Shown piece after piece: positions 6,616-12,511 of a stretch of 16,182 bases of DNA. Positions within the stretch are counted from its first letter, which is position 1. Each line of letters begins with the position of its first letter. This DNA comes from an uncultured Eubacteriales bacterium (GTDB taxonomy: Bacteria; Bacillota; Clostridia; Oscillospirales; Oscillospiraceae). Both the position numbers and the translations under genes were made by a program. The notes beneath the pieces were generated by a model that was not told the origin of the DNA, searched no databases, and saw nothing but the letters and a program-made list of their open reading frames with translations. The stretch is from positions 1 to 16,182 of the forward strand of contig URQA01000048.1 of the NCBI GenBank assembly GCA_900549885.1, given 5' to 3'.

Positions 6616-7362
6616 TTGGCTAACCACCCCACTCCACTGGAAGAAGAGGACATCATCGAACAGACCATCCACCGGGAGCTGGCCCGGCAGAAGCTCCCCT
6701 CCGCCCGGTCCCAGGCCGTCTTTGAGCCGGAGGACTCCACGGCGGAACCGCCGGGAGACGGCCACGAAGCCCCCGCCCCGGCCGCCCGGTGGTCTGCCCG
6801 CCTCCTGCCCTGCTTCACGGTGCTGTTTGGGGCGGCGTTCTGCATCCTGTTGGTGGCCTACCTGTTCCAGTTACGACAGGATAACGCCCGGTACACCCAG
6901 CTAGAAGAAGATCTGGCCTCTATCGAGTCCATGCTCCAAACCCGTGATCCCATGGCGCAAGAGATCGGGGAACTGGAACAGGAAGTCTATATTCTGACGG
7001 AATCCAATTCCGCCCTATATGACCGACTCCAGGAAACTACGATGGAAGCCATGGCCTTCCGGATCCTGTGCTATGGAGAAATCTACCTCAATACCCGGGA
7101 TTATTACAATGCCACCCTCGCCGTCATGACCATCCCCATTGCCGAGATGATCCGCTATTGGGAGGAATACGACAGCTTCCATCAGCAATACTCCACCACC
7201 GATTCGCCCGCCTTTCTCCCGCGGTATCAACATTTGCTGGATGTTTTGACCGCGAAAGACTACCTGATCATCGAGCCAGGAGAGGATGGCACACTGACGG
7301 CGTCCTACGGCGAAGCGGCCATGCGCCTTCTCGCCTCGGACAGCTCTTCTGAGGGCGGCTGA
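6616..7362 (+). CDS. single-pass coiled-coil membrane protein encoded in the par operon, copy 2
   Basis: Family not recognised. The 248-residue protein starts at TTG behind a strong AGGAGG. A 60-residue cytoplasmic tail (helical EEEDIIEQTIHRELARQ, then Pro/Ala-rich) leads to one membrane helix (about 62-85). A short coiled coil follows (about 88-142), then a C-terminal helical domain (145-240) rich in Tyr and aromatic residues. It aligns with copy 1 through the membrane helix and at the C-terminal RYQHLLDVLTAKDYL, but the domain between has diverged and is longer. It is separated from copy 1 by 42 bases that contain parS site 3. Co-transcription with parA-parB-copy 1 is inferred, as no terminator lies between. 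Function unknown. Confidence 0.78.
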   Translation: MANHPTPLEEEDIIEQTIHRELARQKLPSARSQAVFEPEDSTAEPPGDGHEAPAPAARWSARLLPCFTVLFGAAFCILLVAYLFQLRQDNARYTQLEEDLASIESMLQTRDPMAQEIGELEQEVYILTESNSALYDRLQETTMEAMAFRILCYGEIYLNTRDYYNATLAVMTIPIAEMIRYWEEYDSFHQQYSTTDSPAFLPRYQHLLDVLTAKDYLIIEPGEDGTLTASYGEAAMRLLASDSSSEGG

Positions 7363-7524
7363 CCATAGGGATGCAGCCCTCAGCCCCAACCTTACCCCTG
7401 GCCCACTGACTGACGACGCATGGGGGCCGTTCTGTCAAATCCGACCCGCCGCGTTGGTATGCCTTCAGTCGACGGTTACCCACAGGCCTCAGATAAATCA
7501 TATGAAAAATGTAGGTGAAAAACA

Positions 7525-8829
7525 ATGCTGGACATCAAATTTATCCGGGAAAACCCGGAAGCCGTAAAGGAAAATATCAGAAAGAAATTCCAGGATGAGA
7601 AGCTCCCCCTGGTGGACCAGGTCATTGAGCTAGACCGCCGCAACCGGGACGCCATGACCGAGGCGAACAACCTCCGCTCTGCCCGGAACACCCTTAGCAA
7701 GCAGGTGGGCATGCTCATGGGCCAGGCCAAGAAGGACCCCTCCAAGCTGGCGGAGGCCGAGGCTGCCAAGGCCCAGGTGAAAGCCAACGCCGACCGCCTG
7801 GCGGAGCTGGAAAAGCAGGAGGACGAGCTGGCCAGAGAGATCCGCAGGATTATGCTGCTCATCCCCCAGATGATCGACCCCTCCGTTCCCATCGGCCCGG
7901 ACGACTCCGCCAATGTGGAGGTCGAGCGGTTCGGCGAGCCGGTCACTCCCGACTTTGAGGTACCCTATCACACCGAGATTATGGAGCGGTTTGACGGCGT
8001 GGATATGGATGCCGCTGGCCGGGTGTCCGGAGCTGGCTTCTATTACCTCATGGGAGACATCGCCCGGCTCCACTCTGCCGTGCTGGCCTACGCCCGGGAC
8101 TTCATGATCAACAAGGGCTTCACCTACTGCATTCCTCCCTTCATGATCCATGGCAACGTGGTGGAGGGCGTTATGAGCCAGACGGATATGGACGCTATGA
8201 TGTACAAAATCGAGGGGGAGGATTTGTACCTCATCGGTACCAGCGAGCACTCCATGATCGGCAAGTTCATCGACCAGATCATCCCCGAGGACGCTCTGCC
8301 CCAGACCCTCACCTCCTATTCTCCTTGCTTCCGCAAGGAAAAGGGCTCCCACGGCATCGAAGAGCGGGGCGTGTACCGCATCCACCAGTTTGAAAAGCAG
8401 GAGATGATCGTGGTCTGCAAGCCCGAAGAGTCCATGGACTGGTACGAGAAGATGTGGCGCTACTCCGTGGAGCTGTTCCGCTCCCTGGACATCCCCGTGC
8501 GCCAGCTGGAGTGCTGCTCTGGCGATCTGGCCGATTTGAAGGTAAAATCCTGCGACATCGAAGCCTGGTCCCCCCGTCAGCAAAAGTATTTTGAAGTGTG
8601 CTCCTGCTCCAACTTGGGGGATGCCCAGGCCAGACGGCTGAAGATGCGGGTTAAGGGCGAACGGGGCACCTACCTGCCCCACACCCTGAACAATACCGTG
8701 GTGGCGCCCCCCCGAATGCTCATCGCCTTCCTGGAAAACAACCTCCAGGCGGACGGCTCGGTAAAAATTCCAGAGGTGCTCTGGCCCTATATGGGCGGTA
8801 CTCAGGTGCTGGTACCCAAGCACGAATAA
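7525..8829 (+). CDS. serS: seryl-tRNA synthetase
   Basis: A 434-residue class II synthetase that charges tRNA-Ser. The N-terminal ~105 residues form the long antiparallel coiled-coil tRNA arm, Lys/Glu/Ala-rich from about residue 30. The catalytic domain has Thr-Ser-Glu at 239-241 (the serine-binding TxE), motif 2 FRKEKGSHGIEERG from Phe269, and motif 3 around NNTVVAPPRMLIAFLEN with Arg397. Several blocks differ from the common bacterial form: TSEHSMIG instead of TAEVPL, and NNTVVAPPR instead of NGSGLAVGR. It therefore belongs to a divergent SerRS branch, with the key Thr, Glu and Arg kept. AGGTGA at 7513-7518 precedes the ATG. The 162 bases upstream show no T-box core (TGGNACC) and no convincing promoter. 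Confidence 0.95.
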   Translation: MLDIKFIRENPEAVKENIRKKFQDEKLPLVDQVIELDRRNRDAMTEANNLRSARNTLSKQVGMLMGQAKKDPSKLAEAEAAKAQVKANADRLAELEKQEDELAREIRRIMLLIPQMIDPSVPIGPDDSANVEVERFGEPVTPDFEVPYHTEIMERFDGVDMDAAGRVSGAGFYYLMGDIARLHSAVLAYARDFMINKGFTYCIPPFMIHGNVVEGVMSQTDMDAMMYKIEGEDLYLIGTSEHSMIGKFIDQIIPEDALPQTLTSYSPCFRKEKGSHGIEERGVYRIHQFEKQEMIVVCKPEESMDWYEKMWRYSVELFRSLDIPVRQLECCSGDLADLKVKSCDIEAWSPRQQKYFEVCSCSNLGDAQARRLKMRVKGERGTYLPHTLNNTVVAPPRMLIAFLENNLQADGSVKIPEVLWPYMGGTQVLVPKHE

Positions 8830-8902
8830 TTTCCCTTGACATGAAGCTCTTTCCCTTTCCTAGCCCAAAAAATAATTTTGTCAGTAAAGAAGGGATTCCA
8901 CG

Positions 8903-9346
8903 ATGAAGAAATTTTGGAGAGAATTCAAGGAGTTCATCAATAAGGGCAATGTCCTGGGCCTGGCGGTGGGCGTTATCATTGGCGGCGCCTTTTCCACCAT
9001 CACCACCTCTCTGACGAACGACATTATCATGCCCATCGTGTCCATCTTCCTGGGAGGCGTAGACTTTTCCACCATGAACCTCGCCCTGCCCACCTTCTTT
9101 CCCGTGGCAGATGAGGCCGTCCCCAACACCCTCAACTATGGCAATTTTATCTCGGCAGTCATCAACTTTCTCATCCTAGCCTTGGTCGTCTTTCTCATCG
9201 TCAAAGCAGTGAACAAAGCCATGTCTCTGACCAAAAAGAGGGAGGAAGAGACCCCTCCTCCTCCCCCGGCTCCTTCCAACGAAGAAGTGTTGCTGACAGA
9301 AATTCGTGATCTGCTAAAGGCTAATTCTGACAAATCAGAGAAATAA
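8903..9346 (+). CDS. mscL: large-conductance mechanosensitive channel
   Basis: A 147-residue MscL, the homopentameric emergency release channel opened by membrane tension in hypo-osmotic shock. The N-terminal amphipathic segment FWREFKEFINKGNVLGLAVGVIIGGAF runs into the pore-lining first helix (about 14-45). A loop of about 30 residues follows, then the second helix (about 80-103). The cytoplasmic tail has a Pro-rich linker and the conserved LLTEIRDLL helix that forms the C-terminal bundle. AAGAAGGGA (8887-8895) is 7 bases upstream of the ATG. A TTGACA at 8836-8841 lies in the gap after serS but no matching -10 was found. Confidence 0.95.
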   Translation: MKKFWREFKEFINKGNVLGLAVGVIIGGAFSTITTSLTNDIIMPIVSIFLGGVDFSTMNLALPTFFPVADEAVPNTLNYGNFISAVINFLILALVVFLIVKAVNKAMSLTKKREEETPPPPPAPSNEEVLLTEIRDLLKANSDKSEK

Positions 9347-9393
9347 TTTCATTTTTCTCTCCGCTACTATTTTCAAGAAAGGAAAGCTGTGCC

Positions 9394-9648
9394 ATGAAAA
9401 AGTCCTGCAAGCTCTTATGTGCCGCCGCAGCCATCGCCGCCCTGGTCCCCTATTCCCACACCAGAGACATCGCCACTGGGGAAGCCACGTTCCAGGCTCT
9501 GCTCTGGAAACTCCGCCGGATTCCAAATGAGAATGGCGACACCCATTATGAAATTTCCCTCGGCCTTCACCTCCCTGGACGCAGAGCACAAGAACAGGAT
9601 CTCTATGACGATGATGCCCTGCTGCACAGCGGCAAAGCAAAGGAATGA
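9394..9648 (+). CDS. small putative exported protein
   Basis: Not assigned to a named family. The 84-residue protein has a typical N-terminal signal-like segment (MKKSCKLLCAAAAIAALVP, positive then hydrophobic). A charged, short mature region follows with ATGEATFQALLWKLRRIPN and HYEISLGLHLPG, ending in an Asp-rich tail. AAAGGA at 9378-9383 lies 10 bases upstream, which supports translation. Cleavage near the HTRD sequence is plausible but not certain. It lies between mscL and another small membrane protein, all on the same strand with short gaps. Coding status is likely but not certain because of its size. Confidence 0.6.
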   Translation: MKKSCKLLCAAAAIAALVPYSHTRDIATGEATFQALLWKLRRIPNENGDTHYEISLGLHLPGRRAQEQDLYDDDALLHSGKAKE

Positions 9649-9657
9649 AAAAACACC

Positions 9658-10014
9658 ATGGAAACACGCGATCCCAATCAGAAGCAGGAGACCTCTTCCT
9701 CTTATACCCCTGCTTCCTTTGAGAAGCGGACGGCGGCCTGGATGGGAGTGGCTTACATGGTCATGGTGCTGTTCACCATCACCTTCGCCATTTTCACCGG
9801 GGGTAAGGAGCTGCCCGGTACCTTTCCCTTATTTCTTGTGCCAGCAGCAGTAGCCGTGGCGGTGATCGCCATTTACCGCCAGCGAAAGGGGACCGCCCTG
9901 GGCGGTCTGCCCGGCACAGTGATCATTGTGCTGCTGTGCGCCGCTGCCCTGCTCCTGGGGCTGTGGCTGGGCGTCCCAGCCCTGATCCACGCCCTGCAAA
10001 ACGCCTATACCTAA
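9658..10014 (+). CDS. small integral membrane protein of unknown function
   Basis: A 118-residue protein with a hydrophilic N-terminal ~27 residues and three hydrophobic helices: about 28-48 (WMGVAYMVMVLFTITFAIF), 55-72 (FPLFLVPAAVAVAVIAIY) and 82-108 (LPGTVIIVLLCAAALLLGLWLG). No family motif was recognised. AAAGGA at 9639-9644 is 13 bases upstream and overlaps the end of the preceding small gene. Its TAA is part of the TAAGGAG ribosome site of rsmG, so the two are tightly linked and probably in one transcript. Confidence 0.68.
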   Translation: METRDPNQKQETSSSYTPASFEKRTAAWMGVAYMVMVLFTITFAIFTGGKELPGTFPLFLVPAAVAVAVIAIYRQRKGTALGGLPGTVIIVLLCAAALLLGLWLGVPALIHALQNAYT

Positions 10015-10024
10015 GGAGCGCGCC

Positions 10025-10741
10025 ATGATGAAAGAACTCATCCGCTCTGGTCTGGAGCAGCTGGGGCTGACCCCCTCAATACCCGCCCAAGCGCCGGAAC
10101 AGTTGGCCCAATATGGCCAGGCCCTTATCGAAAAAAACCAGGTGATGAATCTCACCGCCATCACTGAGCCCCGGGATGTGGCCACCCTCCATATGCTGGA
10201 CTGCGCCCCTTTGCTGGCGTGTGGCCGGTTTTCCGGAAGGACCCTTATTGACGTGGGGACTGGAGCGGGCTTTCCCGGCTTGGCGCTGAAAATTCTGGTT
10301 CCCTCCCTGGAGGTCACGCTGCTGGACAGCCTGCAAAAGCGGCTGGACTGGCTGGATGAGACAGCGGATAGCCTGGGGCTGGAGGGCGTGCACACCCTCC
10401 ACGCCCGGGCGGAAGAGGCCGGCCGCGCCCCCGCACTCCGGGAAGCCTTTGACTTTGCCGCCGCACGGGCGGTGGCCGATCTGCGACTGCTGTGTGAGCT
10501 GTGCTTGCCCTTTGTCAAGGTTGGGGGGCGCTTCCTGGCCATGAAAAGTGTGGAGTGCGGCCAGGAGCTGGACGCCGCTCTTCCCGCCATCCAGGCGCTG
10601 GGCGGCCAAGCGGCGGGCTACTATGATTACACCATCCCCCACACCCAGGTGACCCACCGGGTGGTGGTGGTGGACAAGGTATCCCCCACTCCATCCGCCT
10701 ATCCCCGACGGTGGGCAAAGATTCAGAAGTCGCCCCTTTGA
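10025..10741 (+). CDS. rsmG: 16S rRNA (guanine-N7) methyltransferase RsmG
   Basis: A 238-residue Rossmann-fold SAM-dependent methyltransferase (formerly GidB), which makes m7G527 in the 530 loop of 16S rRNA. The length matches Bacillus RsmG. NLTAI at 42-46, the SAM-binding DVGTGAGFPG at 76-85 and the acidic LLDSLQKRLDWL (99-110) are diagnostic, as is AARAVADL later. TAAGGAG at 10012-10018 precedes an ATG-ATG pair at 10025/10028, so either could be used. In many Firmicutes rsmG directly adjoins noc; here it is separated from noc by about 6 kb including parAB and serS. Confidence 0.95.
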   Translation: MMKELIRSGLEQLGLTPSIPAQAPEQLAQYGQALIEKNQVMNLTAITEPRDVATLHMLDCAPLLACGRFSGRTLIDVGTGAGFPGLALKILVPSLEVTLLDSLQKRLDWLDETADSLGLEGVHTLHARAEEAGRAPALREAFDFAAARAVADLRLLCELCLPFVKVGGRFLAMKSVECGQELDAALPAIQALGGQAAGYYDYTIPHTQVTHRVVVVDKVSPTPSAYPRRWAKIQKSPL

Positions 10742-10758
10742 CGGGAAAAGCCCGTTTT
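10741..10758 (+). terminator. short intrinsic terminator after rsmG
   Basis: ACGGG (10741-10745) pairs with CCCGT (10751-10755) around a 5-base loop, followed by a T4 run ending at 10758. It begins on the last base of the rsmG stop codon. The 5-bp stem and short T-run make it a weak candidate. Confidence 0.42.
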
Positions 10759-10789
10759 CATGCCAAGTGGCGCCGTCGGCAGAGGTTTT

Positions 10790-10811
10790 CCAGATTTTTT
10801 GGATAATCTGG
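10790..10811. repeat. inverted repeat upstream of the minD-like promoter
   Basis: CCAGATT (10790-10796) and AATCTGG (10805-10811) form perfect 7-base arms 8 bases apart, ending 11 bases before the candidate -35. The position suits an operator, but no regulator is identified. There is no T-run after it, so it is not a terminator. Confidence 0.4.
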
Positions 10812-10822
10812 CCAAAATTATA

Positions 10823-10851
10823 TTGCTATCTTTGGTAATTCGTGATATCAT
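10823..10851 (+). promoter_or_regulatory. candidate promoter of minD-like-mgsA
   Basis: TTGCTA (10823-10828) and TATCAT (10846-10851) are 17 bases apart in an AT-rich stretch that contrasts with the GC-rich surroundings. It lies 25 bases before the ATG at 10877. Confidence 0.6.
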
Positions 10852-10876
10852 TTTCATACTGGGAGGAAATGAGCCT

Positions 10877-11611
10877 ATGGGTACCGTCATCATGGTCACG
10901 TCCGGTAAGGGAGGAACGGGAAAAACGTCCTTAACCGCCGGCGTGTCCTCCTGCCTGGCCGCCCTGGGCCGGCGAGTACTGTGCGTGGACTTGGACATCG
11001 GCCTGCGCAACTTGGACATTGCCCTGGGGCTGGACGACCGAGCGGTGATGGACTTCACCGACGTCATGGAGCTGCGTTGTCCCCTGCTCACCGCTGCCAC
11101 GGAGCACCCTCGCATCCACGGGCTCTACCTGCTCACCGCCCCGTTAGTCCTGCCTGAGCCGGACATCCAGAGTTTTCGCCAGCTGATGGCGGAAGCCCGG
11201 GAGTATTTTGACTATATCTTTATGGACTCTCCTGCCGGGTTGGGTGATGGGTTCCAACTGGCCATGGCCGCCGCGGACCGGGTCATTGTGGTGTCCGCCA
11301 CCGACCCCGCCGCCCTCCGGGACGCCCAGCGGACGGTGGCGGAGCTGCTGCCCCAGGTCAGCGAAATCCATCTGGTCATGAACCGGGTGCAGCCCAAACT
11401 CATTCGCAAACTGCGCACCTCCATTGATGAGGCGATGGATACCGCCGGCCTGCCGCTGCTGGGCATCGTACCAGAGGACAAACAGGTGATGCTGGCCGCT
11501 GGGCAGGGCCTTCCTCTGGTCCTTTACGCCCACAAGGACGCCGCCAGAGCCTATTTGAATATCGCCAAGCGGCTGATGGGAGCCAAAGTCCCTTTGCTGC
11601 GCATCCATTGA
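10877..11611 (+). CDS. MinD-like septum-site ATPase
   Basis: A 244-residue MinD/ParA-superfamily ATPase. The deviant Walker A SGKGGTGKTS has Lys11 and Lys16 at the same positions as in E. coli MinD. VDLDIGLRNLDIALG is the MinD signature and MDSPAGLGDG the Walker B/switch region. It is about 25 residues shorter than typical MinD, and its end (NIAKRLMGAKVPLLRIH) lacks the usual KGFLKRLFGG-type amphipathic membrane-targeting helix. The start at 10877 follows GGGAGG (10861-10866) at 10 bases; upstream in-frame codons would run through the promoter. No minC or minE is adjacent. In many Clostridia minC-minD-minE-rodA-mgsA are clustered, and the next gene here is the mgsA relative, so this may be what remains of that cluster. 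FlhG-type or other MinD-like roles are alternatives. Confidence 0.82.
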   Translation: MGTVIMVTSGKGGTGKTSLTAGVSSCLAALGRRVLCVDLDIGLRNLDIALGLDDRAVMDFTDVMELRCPLLTAATEHPRIHGLYLLTAPLVLPEPDIQSFRQLMAEAREYFDYIFMDSPAGLGDGFQLAMAAADRVIVVSATDPAALRDAQRTVAELLPQVSEIHLVMNRVQPKLIRKLRTSIDEAMDTAGLPLLGIVPEDKQVMLAAGQGLPLVLYAHKDAARAYLNIAKRLMGAKVPLLRIH

Positions 11612-11625
11612 CCGTCCATCGGTCA
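11609..11625 (+). other. hairpin between minD-like stop and mgsA ribosome site
   Basis: TGACCG (11609-11614) pairs perfectly with CGGTCA (11620-11625) around a 5-base loop. It includes the minD-like stop codon and lies directly before the AAAGGA ribosome site of the next gene. No T-run follows; it could stabilise or tune the junction of the transcript. Confidence 0.4.
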
Positions 11626-11641
11626 GAAAGGAAGGATTCCC

Positions 11642-12058
11642 GTGAATATTGCCCTGATGAGCCATGACAACAAAAAGGAGCTGATGGTGCAGTTCTGCAT
11701 TGCCTACTGCGGTATCCTCTCCAAACACACCGTCTGCGCCACCAACCGCACTGGCAAGCTGGTGGCGGAGGCCACCGGACTTCCAGTACAGCTGTTTTTG
11801 TCCCATGCCCACGGCGGTAGCCAGCAGATTGGGGCACGTATCTCCTACAATGAGATCGACATGGTTATTTTCTTCAATGATCCCCACTCCACGGAACTGG
11901 ATGACGACCTGAGCTATATTGTCAAGCTGTGCGATCAGCACAATGTCCCCATTGCCACCAATGCGGCCAGTGCGGAAATGCTGATCCATGGCCTGGCCCG
12001 GGGCGACTTGGACTGGCGGGATATCGTCAATCCCAAAAAGGCCCCGCTGAAAGTCTGA
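11642..12058 (+). CDS. methylglyoxal synthase-family protein with altered active site
   Basis: A 138-residue MgsA-fold protein. True methylglyoxal synthase converts dihydroxyacetone phosphate to methylglyoxal and phosphate. Aligned to E. coli MgsA, it keeps His8 and Asp9 (H19, D20), Lys12 (K23), Thr34 and Thr37 (T45, T48), Ser54 (S65) and Asp80 (D91). The catalytic Asp71 in GGDQQ is Ser60 (GGSQQIGA), His98 is missing from the DPHSTELDDD loop, and G46/T47 are Asn35/Arg36. The C-terminal RGDLDWRDIVNP is as in clostridial MgsA. It starts at GTG 11642 behind AAAGGAAGGA. Family membership is clear, but methylglyoxal synthase activity is doubtful. It follows the MinD-like gene by 30 bases. Confidence 0.85.
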   Translation: MNIALMSHDNKKELMVQFCIAYCGILSKHTVCATNRTGKLVAEATGLPVQLFLSHAHGGSQQIGARISYNEIDMVIFFNDPHSTELDDDLSYIVKLCDQHNVPIATNAASAEMLIHGLARGDLDWRDIVNPKKAPLKV

Positions 12059-12074
12059 ACAGTTTTCAGCTTTC
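12049..12074 (+). other. hairpin over the mgsA-like stop codon
   Basis: GAAAG and CTGAA (12049-12059, with one bulged T) pair with TTCAG and CTTTC (12065-12074), 10 base pairs with a 5-base loop spanning the stop codon. AT-CC-GC follows rather than a T-run, so it is not a standard terminator. It may protect the 3' end of the upstream message or halt transcription weakly before the T-box. Confidence 0.4.
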
Positions 12075-12084
12075 ATCCGCGAAG

Positions 12085-12440
12085 AAGCTGGATGAGTACC
12101 GCCCACACCGCTGGACAGAGAGAGTACAAACGCGCGAAGATAGACACACAAAGGGAGCGTTCTAAACCGGGAATTGCAGGGCAATTCTCTTTGGAACGCG
12201 GTCGGCCATGTGCCCAATTCGAGCGCGACAACTGCTGAGAGTACTCACAGCAAAGAGGACGGGAAAGACGCCGGTGGAGCGGGCCCGGAGACGGGTGCGG
12301 TTCCCTTCCCGCAGCAGAAGGTAAAGGGCGGAGCATATTATGTCCCGCTGAAAATGGGTGGCACCACGAAGTGTTGCGTCGGCAATGCTCTCGTCCCATG
12401 GAACCGATGAGGCTCATGGGGGGAGAGCATTTTTCATTTT
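12085..12440 (+). promoter_or_regulatory. T-box riboswitch controlling hisS-aspS
   Basis: A tRNA-sensing leader that lets transcription continue when the cognate tRNA is uncharged. The core ATGGG-TGGCACC-ACGA (12354-12369) can pair with TCGT-CCCAT (12391-12399) as antiterminator, leaving TGGCACC as the tRNA-end bulge. Stem III is GCGG to CCGC at 12328-12348. Stem I is only partly resolved: AGTA at 12123-12126, a CGCGC/GCGCG helix (12131-12135 with 12223-12227), and an upper hairpin of GCGTTC/GAACGC enclosing GAATTGC/GCAATTC. The specifier codon could not be fixed; GAC occurs at 12143-12145 (overlapping CAC) and at 12227-12229. The C in TGGC would pair with a G discriminator base, as in tRNA-Asp. 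The 5' boundary is approximate and no promoter was found. Confidence 0.85.
12385..12434 (+). terminator. T-box-controlled terminator
   Basis: ATGCTCTC (12385-12392) pairs with GAGAGCAT (12423-12430), and CCCATG (12395-12400) pairs with CATGGG (12415-12420). The stem is 14 bp with a small internal mismatch, followed by a T-run from 12430. Its 5' arm contains the 3' arm of the antiterminator, so the two structures exclude each other. Confidence 0.88.
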
Positions 12441-12497
12441 GACGCCTTTGCCCGGTAGAATTCCCTCCAAAAATGGAATATATAGAGATTATATTAC

Positions 12498-12503
12498 AAG
12501 GAG
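12498..12503 (+). promoter_or_regulatory. ribosome binding site deciding the hisS start
   Basis: AAGGAG is 8 bases before the ATG at 12512 but only 2 bases before the in-frame ATG at 12506. The later ATG is therefore the likely start. Confidence 0.7.
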
Positions 12504-12511
12504 TTATGAAA

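Noticed and set aside
7363..7524. T-box or terminator between the second membrane protein and serS
   Set aside because: There is no TGGNACC core. GGCCC/GGGCC arms can pair around a long loop but no T-run follows, so neither can be supported.
7630..8823. 397-codon minus-strand open frame opposite serS
   Set aside because: The sense strand is a complete SerRS; the antisense product has no recognisable domain or ribosome site.
8836..8841. TTGACA as an mscL promoter
   Set aside because: No -10-like hexamer occurs at 16 to 19 bases downstream; the best is TAGCCC.
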